Below the pieces are notes generated by a model. That model made no database searches, was not told where the DNA came from, and saw nothing but the letters and a program-made list of their open reading frames with translations. Below, piece after piece: positions 30,544 through 39,989 of a stretch of DNA of 64,000 bases; position 1 is the first letter of the stretch, and each line of letters begins with the position of its first letter. The translations under genes were made by a program, and so were the position numbers. Source of the DNA: Streptococcus suis (GTDB taxonomy: Bacteria; Bacillota; Bacilli; Lactobacillales; Streptococcaceae); contig CP025095.1 of NCBI GenBank assembly GCA_002831545.1, positions 1,612,001 through 1,676,000 of the forward strand, given 5' to 3'.

Positions 30544-31692
30544 ATGACAACTTCAAGATTCCAATTAGTCGGTTCACTTCTTCGACCAGCAAACTTAGGA
30601 GAATTTAAACGACAAATCGAAGCTCGTGAAGACATCAAATACCCATTCTATGATGACTTCGATGGTTACAAAGAAACTGAAGCTTTACTCATCCAAAAAA
30701 TTGTTGCAGAACAAAAAGAAAACGGTTTGGATATTGTGACAGATGGAGAATTTGGTCGTTCAATGTGGCACCTAGATTTTCTCTGGGGCTTCGATGGTAT
30801 CGAGCGTTACATTGCTGAGCATGGTTATCCATTTAAAGACCATGATGGACAGATTTTTGAAACACGTAAGGATATTGGATTGCGTATTACTGCTCCACTT
30901 TCTGCAAAAAATCACCATTTCATTGATATTTTTAAACAAGTGAAAGAATTAGCAGGAGAAACTGTAACCAAACAGACTATTTTCGGTCCAGCCCATGCCT
31001 TTAATGAATTGACAATTTTCAATGGTCAAGTTGGACCAAATCAGGTCTACAAGACTCGTGATGAATTAAAAGCCGGACTCATCGCTGCCTATAAGGAATT
31101 TTTAGACCAGTACAAGGAAGCTGGTGGACAAATCGTTCAATTTGATGACTGCCTTTGGGAATTATTCGACCCTGCTAACCCTGTACCTTTCTTGCCACAA
31201 GACGATTCTGAAGCATTGGCTGCTTTGGCTGACGAGTTTGTTGCTATCAATAATGCTGTTATTGATTACGGACATGAAATTGGCTTGACCGTCTGGACGC
31301 ACAACTGCCGTGGTAACTATGAAAGCCGCTCTGCAGCTGGCGGAACTTACGAAGCTATTGCTGAAAAATTCCTGCGTGACCAAAAATACGATCGATTCTT
31401 CCTTGAGTGGGATGATGAACGTGCAGGTGATTTAAAAGCTTTGGAAAGCTTGCGTGATAAGAATGTCGAAGTCGTTCTTGGTCTACTTTCAAGTAAAACT
31501 TCTGATTTGGATAATGAAGAACGTGTTTACAAATTACTCGAGGAAGCAAGCAAGATTATTCCAAAAGAGCGTCTCTACTTGTCACATCAATGTGGATTCG
31601 CTTCATGTGATTCAGGTAATGAATTGGCCATCCCGCAACAGTGGGCAAAGATTAAACAAGGCCAAGAAATTGCAGAGAAGTTTTGGTCTTAA
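30544..31692 (+). CDS. Cobalamin-independent methionine synthase-like methyltransferase (YxjG/YxjH type)
   Basis: 382 residues, corresponding to the C-terminal catalytic half of MetE. Zinc ligands are visible: His and Cys in WTHNCRGNY, Glu in EWDDERAG and Cys in LSHQCGFASC. FDDCLWELF and DGEFGRSMWHLDFLWG are substrate-site motifs. Short MetE-like proteins of this type move methyl groups to homocysteine from donors not fully defined. Single-gene unit with a candidate Met-box upstream and a terminator downstream. Confidence 0.88.
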   Translation: MTTSRFQLVGSLLRPANLGEFKRQIEAREDIKYPFYDDFDGYKETEALLIQKIVAEQKENGLDIVTDGEFGRSMWHLDFLWGFDGIERYIAEHGYPFKDHDGQIFETRKDIGLRITAPLSAKNHHFIDIFKQVKELAGETVTKQTIFGPAHAFNELTIFNGQVGPNQVYKTRDELKAGLIAAYKEFLDQYKEAGGQIVQFDDCLWELFDPANPVPFLPQDDSEALAALADEFVAINNAVIDYGHEIGLTVWTHNCRGNYESRSAAGGTYEAIAEKFLRDQKYDRFFLEWDDERAGDLKALESLRDKNVEVVLGLLSSKTSDLDNEERVYKLLEEASKIIPKERLYLSHQCGFASCDSGNELAIPQQWAKIKQGQEIAEKFWS

Positions 31693-31714
31693 GCCACTTC
31701 TTGTTATTCGTGCA

Positions 31715-31745
31715 TAAAAGCCCTGCTTCGGCAGGGCTTTTATTT
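31715..31745 (+). terminator. Terminator of the MetE-like gene
   Basis: AAAAGCCCTGC and GCAGGGCTTTT arms with a TTCG loop, followed by TATTTG. The ISL3-family element starts 2 bases after this point. Confidence 0.9.
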
Positions 31746-31746
31746 G

Positions 31747-33093
31747 GGCTCTATAATTTCTGTAGTGGGTAAATCCACCATAGAGATTATGGAGCCTTTT
31801 TGAATATATACAAAAAGTCCCATATAACCTATAATGAAAAGCAACCACACTCACATTAGAAAGACTCATATGGAATAAATCCAGAGTCAGGGAAGTGACT
31901 CTGGATTCCTGAGCCTAGAAATAAAAAAGCGAAGATCATACCACAGAACTAATTGGAATCAAAGACAAAAACATCAAAATTCTCTTCGTTTTGAAACATC
32001 AGACCCATCTAGAAATCCGGGCAAAGCTAGACTTCGACAGTCCTCGTTGTCCTCATTGTCAAGGCAAATGCATCAAGTACGACTTTCAAAAGTCGTTAGG
32101 GATTTCCGATCCTACTCTTGCTTAAGAAACGGCAGTTTCAATGCAAATCTTGCCAAAAAGTGACCATAGCTGAGACAGCTCTAGTCGAGAAAAACTGTCT
32201 GATTTCCCAACCTATTTGGGAGAAAGTCACACAACTCCATACAGAAAACATGACCAATATAGCCAGCGCTAGGAGACTATATATCTCCGTTTCGGTCATC
32301 CAGAGGAAACCGGCTCAGTTTCAATTTGAGCATGATTATATGAAATTACCAATGGTCTTAAGCTGGGATGAATTTAGTCGGAACAAGGGAAAGCTCGCCT
32401 TTATTGCTCAGGATTTTGAGACGAGATCGATTGTGACCATTCTTGACAACAACCGCCAAAGCACCATCAAGAACTATTTCTACAAGTATCCTAGGTCGGT
32501 TAGAGAAACAGTCAAGGTCGTGACCATGCTATGTTTAGCGCCTACTACAAATTGGCTAGTCCCTTCGCTTTCCTATCTCTAGGCTCAGGCTAAATCACTC
32601 CACTGGACTGATTTACTCCAAAAAGATAGTCGAAAACTGTCTCTGAATCGCTTCTTTTCTCGCACTTTTGGGCAAACAATAACACCGAGAGAGGTTGTCC
32701 AGAAGACATTGAATTTCTCTGAGGAACTGAAATTCTATTACGAACTCTATCAAATCCTTCTCTTCCATTTCCAAGAGATGAACTCGAAATATTTCTTCGA
32801 GCTTCTAGAAGACAATCTGGATCTTGTCAATCCTACCTTTAAAACTGTTTTTAAAACGTTTCTAAAGTATAAAACGTACATCACGAACACCATGGAGCTT
32901 CCATATTCCAACGCTAAGCTGGAAGCGACCAATAAACTCATCAAAGACATCAAGAGGCAAGCGTTCGGCTTCAGGAACTTTACGAACTTTAAAACCAAGA
33001 TATATATTGCTTTGAACATCAAAAATGAGAGAACGAATTTCGTCCTCTCTAGGTGTTAGCTTTTCGTCTACCCACTACAGTTGACAATGAGCC
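31747..33093 (+). mobile_element. Degenerate ISL3-family insertion sequence, 1347 bp
   Basis: Imperfect terminal inverted repeats start GGCTC; both share CTGTAGTGGGTA. The target TTTATTTG is duplicated at 31739-31746 and 33094-33101, the 8-bp size expected for ISL3. The transposase reading frame is broken, so the copy is immobile unless helped in trans. It lies between two convergent genes, touching the terminator of one and 15 bases from the stop of the other. Confidence 0.92.
31946..33059 (+). pseudogene. ISL3-family transposase, broken by several frameshifts and stops
   Basis: Pieces read in order as an ISL3 transposase: ELIGIKDKNIKIL with a CPHC zinc finger (frame of 31946), FQCKSCQKVT to FYKYPRSVRETVKVV (32118-32525), MFSAYYKLASPFAFLSL after a further frame change near 32525, and the C-terminal AFGFRNFTNFKTKIYIALNIK (32709-33059). 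Breaks are near 32090-32118, near 32525 and at a TAA near 32590. At least three lesions, so not functional. Confidence 0.9.
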
Positions 33094-33115
33094 TTTATTT
33101 GTTTGTTAATCAATC

Positions 33116-34426
33116 CTAATATAGCAAAGGTGCCAACAGTAAAATCACAAGTAATGCTAACAAATGCCCAACTGTTACTAGGATAAACGAATACTTGAGT
33201 CCACGTTTCATACTTAATTTCGATAGATTGTGGAAGGTAATCATCACACCAGACTGAGGCACAACTGTCAAGATAGCTGATGCAACAACTACTACACGAT
33301 GCAGCAACTCTGGATTAATCCCCATTTCTAAATAGGCAGGAAGGAAATTACTTGAAGCAATACCTACTGCACCAGAAGAGGAACCGATAATACCACTAAC
33401 CAATGCTGTCGAAACAGATAAACTAATCAGCGGCGATCCTGGTATTTGTTGAATCCATTCTTGAATGACTGCAAAACCTGCTGACAAGGTTAACACCGTC
33501 CCAAATGCTACTGTACTAGAAGTTGCAAAAGCAGGCACTATGGATGCCGTTGTCGCGGCATTCAAAATATCTTTTTGATTTGGCAAATATGGATAAAAAA
33601 TCAAGGCTGAAATGAGAATTGAAACAAGCAAACCGATTGCTAGTACATTCGGAGTTTTACTCATTAGGAAAATCGTCCCAATAAGACTGAATAGAGGCAA
33701 GACTGATAAAAATAGATTTGGTGTCTTATCAGCTACCACTACTGCAGTTTCATCCTCTTCTTCTGTATACGTCTCTCCATTTGCTAGACTTTTCTTGAGG
33801 CAGTAGGCCATGTAGAGCAAGCCAAATACTAATAGCGTCAAGCTGGCTGCCAAACTGATAATGGGGGCCGCGGTCAAGCTAGTTCCCAAAACTTTTGTCG
33901 GAATAACATTCTGGATGGAAGGTGCCCCAGGAAGAGTTGTCATCGTATAAGTACCGGCTCCCAAAAAGACAGGAATTGGAAAAAGGGCCCAGTTAATATT
34001 CAATTCTTTGAAAAGTGGTCGTGACAGGGGAAGCAAGGTAAAAATAACTACAAAAATACTGACACCACCATAGGTCAGAATGGAAGCAATCAAAGTGATG
34101 GCTAACAAGCCCTTATAGGGACTATCCTTTCCCATTACTTTCAAAATGCTATTGGCAATCGTCTGCGTGGCTCCACTTGCCTCCATATAACGTGCCAAGA
34201 TAGACCCCAACATAAAGATGGCAAAATTATTAATCAAAAAACCTGCTAAGCCCGCCATATAAGACTGCTCTTTGCCCAACATAACTTCCAAAACATTCAT
34301 CTGATTGGTCAGAATGATGATTAAACTAGCCAATGGCGCTGCAACAATGACATGTAGATTCTTTGTAGTCCAATAAATAATGGCCACAACGGCCAGTAAA
34401 ACTCCTAAAATTGCTAAAATTTCCAT
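33116..34426 (-). CDS. GntP-family permease
   Basis: 436 residues, about 12 hydrophobic segments, GntP/gluconate:H+ symporter family, with TLPGAPSIQNVIPTKVLGTS and GSSSGAVGIASSNFLP as typical half-repeat loops. Substrate may be gluconate or another organic acid and cannot be fixed. No sugar-acid kinase lies beside it; the hexuronate genes are 11 kb away on the same strand. It is 21 bases downstream of folK on the same strand, so it could share the fol transcript. Confidence 0.85.
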   Translation of the reverse strand: MEILAILGVLLAVVAIIYWTTKNLHVIVAAPLASLIIILTNQMNVLEVMLGKEQSYMAGLAGFLINNFAIFMLGSILARYMEASGATQTIANSILKVMGKDSPYKGLLAITLIASILTYGGVSIFVVIFTLLPLSRPLFKELNINWALFPIPVFLGAGTYTMTTLPGAPSIQNVIPTKVLGTSLTAAPIISLAASLTLLVFGLLYMAYCLKKSLANGETYTEEEDETAVVVADKTPNLFLSVLPLFSLIGTIFLMSKTPNVLAIGLLVSILISALIFYPYLPNQKDILNAATTASIVPAFATSSTVAFGTVLTLSAGFAVIQEWIQQIPGSPLISLSVSTALVSGIIGSSSGAVGIASSNFLPAYLEMGINPELLHRVVVVASAILTVVPQSGVMITFHNLSKLSMKRGLKYSFILVTVGHLLALLVILLLAPLLY

Positions 34427-34447
34427 AGTTCTCCTTATTTTCCCTTC

Positions 34448-34942
34448 CTAGTCAAGGGAGATTTTTTTAATGTCTGACGTATCTCCTAAATTACTTACTA
34501 GCACTTCTACCCTTTGTCCAAGACCAGGATGTCGATAATCTGCTGCAATATCAGCCAGTGGTAAAAGAACAAATGCCCTCTCATGTGCATAAGGATGTGG
34601 TACGATGAGATTTTCTTCGTCTATCACTTGCTCATCCCAAAAAATAATATCCAAATCAATGGTCCGTTGACCCCATTTTTCAATCCGTACTCGGTCCAAC
34701 TCTTGTTCGATCTTCTGGCAAACGCTTAGAAAATCCTGAGCAGACAAATCAGTATACACTTGACAGGCTAGATTGAGGAAATCAGCCTGATCTGTCTTGC
34801 CCCAAGCTGGTGTTTCATAAATGTTGGAAACTAAGCCAAGCTGGCAACCTGGATGACTGGCTAATTTGTCTAGAGCTGCCTGTAAATAGGCTTGCCGATC
34901 ACCCATGTTTCCTCCGATACTGAGATAGGCTAGATGCTTCAT
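34448..34942 (-). CDS. folK: HPPK, 6-hydroxymethyl-7,8-dihydropterin pyrophosphokinase
   Basis: Folate synthesis: transfers pyrophosphate from ATP to hydroxymethyl-dihydropterin. 164 residues with SIGGNMGDRQAYLQAAL, and RVEKWGQ-like sequence before QRTIDLDIIFW (the HPPK signature). ATGA overlap with folB; last of folE-folP-folB-folK. Confidence 0.95.
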   Translation of the reverse strand: MKHLAYLSIGGNMGDRQAYLQAALDKLASHPGCQLGLVSNIYETPAWGKTDQADFLNLACQVYTDLSAQDFLSVCQKIEQELDRVRIEKWGQRTIDLDIIFWDEQVIDEENLIVPHPYAHERAFVLLPLADIAADYRHPGLGQRVEVLVSNLGDTSDIKKISLD

Positions 34943-35301
34943 GGTCGTTCACGCTCCAATTCAATTCCGACAGAATCATAGTGTCCAGCAATGGGTGGAT
35001 TCTCCTTGTAAATGGCCAAGCGAATCTTTTCAACCTTTGGAAATTGATCAAAAATCTCCTGACAAATAACACCTGCTACCTTTTCTATAAGGATGTAGGG
35101 CTTGCCTTCCACAACTGCTTTAATGGTTTCAAAGACCATACCGTAATGAACCGTATCTTCTAAATTGTCAGTTTGTGAAGCTGCTGTCAGGTCAACAAAC
35201 AAATCACAATCAACTGTGAAAATTTGACCAAGAACCTGTTCTTCTTTAAAGGCTCCATGATAGCCGTAGAAACGGCATTTATTAAGTGAAATCTTATCCA
35301 T
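34939..35301 (-). CDS. folB: Dihydroneopterin aldolase
   Basis: Converts dihydroneopterin to hydroxymethyl-dihydropterin and glycolaldehyde. 120 residues, with DKISLNKCRFYGYHGAFKEEQ at the N-terminus, the catalytic Lys in LIEKVAGVIC and the C-terminal KENPPIAGHYDSVGIE. Overlaps folP upstream and folK downstream. Confidence 0.95.
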   Translation of the reverse strand: MDKISLNKCRFYGYHGAFKEEQVLGQIFTVDCDLFVDLTAASQTDNLEDTVHYGMVFETIKAVVEGKPYILIEKVAGVICQEIFDQFPKVEKIRLAIYKENPPIAGHYDSVGIELERERP

Positions 35302-36106
35302 GTTGACCTCCAGAAGTCAATTGGTCCCAAACTTTAACGATGTCACGGTTGGCAGCGACATTGTGAACACGGACCATTTTGCAGCCTTTTTGGACTGCCC
35401 AGGCAGACAAGGCTGCCGTTGCTTGATCGCGGTCAGTTGGTAAACTATTTCCCCCAAGCAGATAATCTACCACGCGCTTACGTGATATTCCAAATAGAAC
35501 AGGATAACCAAGGGCAGTAATCTGTTCCAGACCTTGTAAGAGATCTAGGTTATGTTGGACATTCTTTGAAAAGCCAAATCCTGGATCCAACCAAATCTGG
35601 TCTGCGGAAACACCAGCATCAAGTGCTGCTTGAGCACGCTCAGCTAGAAAGTTTTTGACTTCTCCAACAACATCCGCATAGCTTTCGTCTTTCTGGTTGT
35701 GCATGAGAATAATTGGTACCTTGTACTCCGCAGCCAGGGCTAACATATCTCCATCATAAAGTCCAGCCCAGACATCATTTAAAATATCTGCGCCTGCTTC
35801 CAAGGCTGCACGTGCAGTTCCTGTTTTATAGGTATCGACGCTGACAAGACAGTCATAGTTTTCTTTGATAGCGCGGATAATCGGAACCACACGAGCAATC
35901 TCTTCTTCTTCAGACACAAATGTTGCACCTGGACGAGTGGACTCCCCACCAACATCAATGACGGTAGCACCCTCAGCCAACAACTTTTCTACTTGTACCA
36001 AGGCAGACTCCACCTCATTATAGTGACCACCATCTGAAAATGAGTCTGGCGTCACATTGAGAATCCCCATAATGGTTACTTGATTCGCTAACTGTTCGAT
36101 TGACAT
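35294..36106 (-). CDS. folP: Dihydropteroate synthase
   Basis: Joins p-aminobenzoate and the pterin pyrophosphate; the sulfonamide target. 270 residues with IMGILNVTPDSFSDGGHY, DVGGESTRPGA and LDPGFGFSKN. GGAGG precedes the ATG. The gene overlaps folB by 8 bases. Confidence 0.96.
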   Translation of the reverse strand: MSIEQLANQVTIMGILNVTPDSFSDGGHYNEVESALVQVEKLLAEGATVIDVGGESTRPGATFVSEEEEIARVVPIIRAIKENYDCLVSVDTYKTGTARAALEAGADILNDVWAGLYDGDMLALAAEYKVPIILMHNQKDESYADVVGEVKNFLAERAQAALDAGVSADQIWLDPGFGFSKNVQHNLDLLQGLEQITALGYPVLFGISRKRVVDYLLGGNSLPTDRDQATAALSAWAVQKGCKMVRVHNVAANRDIVKVWDQLTSGGQHG

Positions 36107-36114
36107 AGAACCTC

Positions 36115-36678
36115 CTATTTATTGTGAATCATGGACAAGAGTTCACGGCGCAAGATGGCATCTTCCTTGTATTTGCCAAGGGCAACTGTGGTCACTGTCT
36201 TACTACCTGGCTTGCGAATACCACGCATACTCATGCACATATGCTCTGCTTCGACCATGACAAAAACGCCTTCTGGTTCAAGGGCATCTTGAAGTGCATG
36301 AGCCACTTGATGAGTTAAGCGCTCCTGCAATTGAGGACGACGGCTCGCCACCTCTACTGCACGCGCCAATTTACTAAGACCTGTCACACGCCCTTTACTC
36401 GGAATATAGGCTACATGTGCAATACCATAAAATGGGACAAGATGGTGTTCACACATAGAATGAAAAGGAATATCCTTTACCAAAACAACCTCTTCATGTC
36501 CCTCTGAAAAGACAGCTGTAAATTGGTCTTTGGGATCCTCTTCTAGGCCGTTAAACATTTCTAAATACATCTTAGCGACCCGTTTAGGCGTATCTAATAA
36601 ACCTTCACGATTTGGGTCCTCACCCAATAATTCCAATAATTGATAAATTGTTTGTTCGATTTGTTCTTGTTTTGACAT
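36115..36678 (-). CDS. folE: GTP cyclohydrolase I
   Basis: First step of folate synthesis: GTP to dihydroneopterin triphosphate. 187 residues, with zinc ligands in [12 protein letters not shown] and a Cys in [10 protein letters not shown]. First gene of the fol operon; a TATAAT-like -10 lies just upstream in the divergent gap shared with the NUDIX gene. Confidence 0.96.
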   Translation of the reverse strand: MSKQEQIEQTIYQLLELLGEDPNREGLLDTPKRVAKMYLEMFNGLEEDPKDQFTAVFSEGHEEVVLVKDIPFHSMCEHHLVPFYGIAHVAYIPSKGRVTGLSKLARAVEVASRRPQLQERLTHQVAHALQDALEPEGVFVMVEAEHMCMSMRGIRKPGSKTVTTVALGKYKEDAILRRELLSMIHNK

Positions 36679-36844
36679 AGTGCATCCTAAATAGTTTGAT
36701 GTTCTTATTATACCTCAAAAACTGTTTTCAGAAAAGGGCTTTCAGTATTCTAATCCCAAAACTGTCCCCTACCAGAGCACCAAGCAGGTGTCCCTACTAC
36801 CACCTTTGTGGTATAATAGGATAAATCAACTACAAGGAGCCTTT

Positions 36845-37327
36845 ATGACCAAAAAAACCATCCAACTCGCTACGATTTGCTACATTGATAATGGTAAGGA
36901 ATTTCTTCTCCTTCATCGAAACAAGAAAGAAAACGATGTCCATCAAGGAAAATGGATTGGAGTTGGTGGTAAACTAGAATCTGGCGAAACACCACAGGCT
37001 TGTGCCATTCGAGAAGTCTTTGAGGAAACTGGGCTTACTGTAACGAAGCATGCTCTAAAAGGAGTGATAACCTTCCCAGACTTTACTCCAAATACAGACT
37101 GGTACACCTATGTCTTTAAGATAACTGGTTTTGAAGGAAGTTTGATTGATTGCAACGAAGGCGATTTAGAATGGGTTCCTTATGACCAAGTGCTCTCCAA
37201 ACCAACTTGGGAAGGCGATCGCCATTTTCAAGCATGGCTATTAGAGAACAAACCCTTCTTTTCCGCTTGCTTCCGCTATGATGGGGACAAACTGCTTGAT
37301 TATAGCGTTGATTTTTATGAAGAATAA
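36845..37327 (+). CDS. NUDIX hydrolase, MutT/MutX type
   Basis: Probably an 8-oxo-dGTP or related nucleotide diphosphatase. The ATG at 36845 has AAGGAG 5 bases upstream; the longer frame from 36788 runs through the promoter (-10 TATAAT near 36811). 160 residues. The NUDIX box is complete: GKLESGETPQACAIREVFEE followed by TGL. The similarity to streptococcal MutX is by overall length and box only. Confidence 0.88.
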   Translation: MTKKTIQLATICYIDNGKEFLLLHRNKKENDVHQGKWIGVGGKLESGETPQACAIREVFEETGLTVTKHALKGVITFPDFTPNTDWYTYVFKITGFEGSLIDCNEGDLEWVPYDQVLSKPTWEGDRHFQAWLLENKPFFSACFRYDGDKLLDYSVDFYEE

Positions 37328-37339
37328 GCTAATAAAAAA

Positions 37340-37735
37340 CGAAAAAGGCTGAGCTCAAGCCCAGCACCGCTTCTCAACGTTAGTGTCAATATCTTAACGC
37401 AGTGGTTGATTGGCTTTAACAGTCCAGTGGACTGTTAAAGGTTGGAGATAGTATTTGCGAAGCAAATCTCAGCAATTCGTGTTTTACACTCCAAATCTGA
37501 CCATTACGACTGTTGCGAACAAAGTTCGCTCTATTTCCAACCTCAAAAGGTTCACTGAACCTTTTTGTAACGAACCTTGTTCGCTCTATCTCCAACCTCC
37601 AACAGTCACTACTCTGACTGTTGGAGCTATGCGGGGGTGGGAGTGAAACAGTCTGGGGATAGACTGTTTCAGCTCAACAATTGGAAATAAGGACTTGTTG
37701 ACGAACTCTTCTATGAATGGTCGAGTTCTTTCCCA
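37340..37735. repeat. Intergenic mosaic of short hairpin modules
   Basis: About 400 bp without a convincing gene, between convergent transcripts. It is built from short palindromes: TTTAACAGTCC/GGACTGTTAAA, TTTGCGAAGCAAA, GCGAACAAAGTTCGC, AAAAGGTTCACTGAACCTTTT, CAACAGTC/GACTGTTG and GAAACAGTCTGGGGATAGACTGTTTC. They are joined by linkers such as CTCTATTTCCAACC. Some modules recur in the gap at 39990-40230. The A/T-rich part just before the DUF4956 stop also fits a terminator. Confidence 0.7.
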
Positions 37736-37749
37736 CTCCCTCTTTGATA

Positions 37750-38427
37750 TTACAAATACTTCTTCTTAGGCATTTGCTTGTTCAATACGACATCCAAAGG
37801 ACCGGCTGATAATACCGTATCTACCAAACGTTTGTCTGTAATCTTCTTATCAAGGAGAACTTGATATTCTAAGATCAGTGCTTCTTTTTTCTTCTTGTAC
37901 TTGAGGGAAATCAAGTCGGCTTGCTTGCAAGATTTACCAAATTGATTTTCAAAAAATTGGTCGTAGTCAAAATTCATTGGCACTGTTACCAAGAGATGAC
38001 GACGATTTTGATTGACTTGAGCAAAGCTGATATTTTCAAAAATCAAAATACAAGCAGATAGGATGACCGTCATAAAGACAGCCAAACCTAGGAAGCCCAT
38101 TCCTGTCGCTAGACCAATAGCCATCGCTAAGAGGACTGCAAGCATTTCTTTTGATGAACCTGCCGCTGAACGGAATTTAATAAGACTAAAGGTCCCTGCT
38201 ACCGCAACTCCCGCTCCTAAGTTACCATTTACCAATGCTATGATTACTGCAATCAATGCCGGCATTAAACTTAGTGTGATGACAAATTCCTTTGTATAAT
38301 TGGATTTATATTTATAAACAGCTGCTAAGAGCACCCCCATAGACAGACTAACTCCAAAAACCATGGACATTTGCGCTAAGGTGATACTGCTATTGGCCGT
38401 TGAAAAGATACTATTAAACAACTGCAT
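37750..38427 (-). CDS. DUF4956 family membrane protein
   Basis: 225 residues with about four membrane segments (roughly 15-135) containing GTFSLIKFRSAAGSSKEM, a family hallmark, then a soluble C-terminal domain rich in Lys. It overlaps the VTC-domain gene by 14 bases, so the two are coupled. DUF4956 proteins often accompany VTC-domain proteins; a role as membrane partner in polyphosphate handling is inference. Confidence 0.85.
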   Translation of the reverse strand: MQLFNSIFSTANSSITLAQMSMVFGVSLSMGVLLAAVYKYKSNYTKEFVITLSLMPALIAVIIALVNGNLGAGVAVAGTFSLIKFRSAAGSSKEMLAVLLAMAIGLATGMGFLGLAVFMTVILSACILIFENISFAQVNQNRRHLLVTVPMNFDYDQFFENQFGKSCKQADLISLKYKKKKEALILEYQVLLDKKITDKRLVDTVLSAGPLDVVLNKQMPKKKYL

Positions 38428-39157
38428 GTTTGCTTACTTCCTCTCCAGTAATGTTGTGGGCAAGCTTATAGGCATTGCCATATTTTGAAAATGATTGCTT
38501 TTCGATCTGGTATTTTTCGAGCAGGGCTACCAACCAGTCTGGTCGTTCTTCTGGAACTTTTACTTCCATGATGACTTTTGTTGGATCCAAAAGGTCCTTA
38601 CCAAATTTACCTTCCATTGCATCCACATCGTAGTCTCGATAAAGTAAGTTCTTATCAATTGTGAGACGAACCTTTTTGTCTTCGATTCCTTTGTAGGATA
38701 CGCGATCGTAGTAGATATACATCTTCGGCTTAATAGTACCATAGCGTTCTCTCAACATTTCGAGTTCTGAGGTTACCTTATCATCCTTAATTGTGGAATC
38801 AATCACTCCATTTTCGATATAGTTTGTTACAGAAACAGGGTTTGAAGTTAAACGGTATTTATAGCCAATTTTATTTTCTTTTTTCTTAATTTCAAGAAAG
38901 GCTTGACTCGATTCAGAAGGTTTAGAATCGTAGACACGCATACGAATTTTCTCACGTCCATTCTTTTTGGCAAGTGAATCTTGAATCATATCAAAATCTT
39001 CATTATCAAAGTAGATATTGGTAATCGTTGATGTCGCAAACTCATCTGCCATCATGTACTGACGAAGTTCCTTTTCTAAAAGTTCAAATGTTTTTTTATC
39101 AACGATATATTTAGTCTCTTTACGCTTAAATTGTTTTTGTACGATTCTTGTTTTCAT
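38414..39157 (-). CDS. VTC domain protein (polyphosphate polymerase-like)
   Basis: 247 residues of VTC fold, related to the catalytic domain of yeast Vtc4, a polyphosphate polymerase. Basic substrate-tunnel residues are visible in FKRKETKYIVDKK, EKIRMRVYDSK, FLEIKKKENKIGYKYR, YDRVSYKG and VRLTIDKNL; the metal-binding Glu is in VIMEVKV. Bacterial members often sit with CotH kinases, but none is here. First gene of a two-gene operon with DUF4956. Confidence 0.85.
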   Translation of the reverse strand: MKTRIVQKQFKRKETKYIVDKKTFELLEKELRQYMMADEFATSTITNIYFDNEDFDMIQDSLAKKNGREKIRMRVYDSKPSESSQAFLEIKKKENKIGYKYRLTSNPVSVTNYIENGVIDSTIKDDKVTSELEMLRERYGTIKPKMYIYYDRVSYKGIEDKKVRLTIDKNLLYRDYDVDAMEGKFGKDLLDPTKVIMEVKVPEERPDWLVALLEKYQIEKQSFSKYGNAYKLAHNITGEEVSKHAVV

Positions 39158-39349
39158 TATTGTGCCTCTTCTATCCTAAATTTTGACAGGTCCCTGTCTT
39201 GTTTACAAGATATAGTCTACCGACCAAGCTTTAAATGAAACTGAAAATAAAATTAAACAAAACTTAAACTGCAATAAAGTTGAAATTCTTTTGTCACATT
39301 CTAATCTATGCTACAATAGTCCTATCAATAGTAAGGCAAGGAGAACCCC

Positions 39350-39652
39350 ATGTATGAATTTGTCCTAGAATACGGCTCATTCCCTGTAAAACTCATTGAC
39401 GGTTTTGTCAACAATCGCTCAGAAATCCCTGATTTTCTCAAAGAGGATAAAGAAATGATTACCCGCTTGAATGAGATTAACGAACTCTTCCACCAACTTT
39501 TCTTAACAATCGAATGCAAGTTTGACTATATCGGGAAACAATTCCCTGACAAGATCGAACAACTACGAGAACTCTATCATCCCCTGGCAGACGATTTACT
39601 AGCCAAGTACAGCGATAGGGTGGAGTTGAAGATTGAACCCTTTATTTTGTAA
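39350..39652 (+). CDS. Conserved small hypothetical protein
   Basis: 100 residues, acidic, mainly helical, no membrane segment; not recognised. Preceded by AAGGAG and a plausible promoter (TTGTCA near 39292, TGCTACAAT near 39308). Monocistronic and convergent with the DUF2087 gene. Confidence 0.7.
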   Translation: MYEFVLEYGSFPVKLIDGFVNNRSEIPDFLKEDKEMITRLNEINELFHQLFLTIECKFDYIGKQFPDKIEQLRELYHPLADDLLAKYSDRVELKIEPFIL

Positions 39653-39655
39653 GAC

Positions 39656-39682
39656 AAAAGAGATGACCGCAATCATCTCTTT
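39656..39682. terminator. Bidirectional terminator between convergent small genes
   Basis: AAAAGAGATGA and TCATCTCTTTT arms with a 5-base loop; A and T tracts on both sides let it serve both strands. It overlaps the last codons of the DUF2087 gene. Confidence 0.85.
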
Positions 39683-39939
39683 TCTTCTATTCTGTATTCC
39701 AAACCATACTGATCACGCGATAAGTAGCCATAATCCACCAAGTATCGTCTCAATATAGCATAGTCATCATAAATCTCAGCTAGAAAGGCATTAACCTCTT
39801 TTTCGGTGAATGTCGAGCCTTTCTTAGCTAATTCTTCTTGTAAGTAGGCAAATAAAACTTGCTTACTTTTCAACTTCTTAGGAATAACAAGTAACTTCCC
39901 ATCTCGGAAAAATTTTTCTTGAATATCTTGAGTGTTCAT
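39673..39939 (-). CDS. DUF2087 domain protein
   Basis: 88 residues from the ATG at 39939; the upstream ATG at 39951 overlaps the ribosome binding site GGAGGG itself. DUF2087 features: FFRDGKLLVIPKKLKSKQVLFAYL, FTEKEVNAFL, DDYAILRRYLVDYGYLSRD. In other proteins the domain is tied to winged-helix regulators; here it stands alone. Function unknown. Confidence 0.85.
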   Translation of the reverse strand: MNTQDIQEKFFRDGKLLVIPKKLKSKQVLFAYLQEELAKKGSTFTEKEVNAFLAEIYDDYAILRRYLVDYGYLSRDQYGLEYRIEEKR

Positions 39940-39948
39940 ACTTCCCTC

Positions 39949-39980
39949 CAAAAAATCCTAGCCCGCTGACTAGGATTTAG
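39949..39980 (-). terminator. Terminator after the pheT hairpin tail
   Basis: AAATCCTAG and CTAGGATTT arms with a 7-base loop. On the minus strand a T run follows. It would end transcription from pheT after the 250-bp mosaic and sits just upstream of the DUF2087 start. Confidence 0.8.
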
Positions 39981-39989
39981 TAGTATAGT

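Noticed and set aside
32118..33059. Two plus-strand frames as separate genes
   Set aside because: Both are pieces of one broken ISL3 transposase inside defined IS ends.
27561..33101. A larger mobile island bounded by the two IS elements
   Set aside because: Each element has its own target duplication of different length, so they entered separately. The genes between are ordinary transporters and metabolic genes with their own terminators.
37455..37646. Small plus-strand frame in the hairpin mosaic
   Set aside because: It is formed by repeated palindromes, has no start signal and no protein-like pattern.
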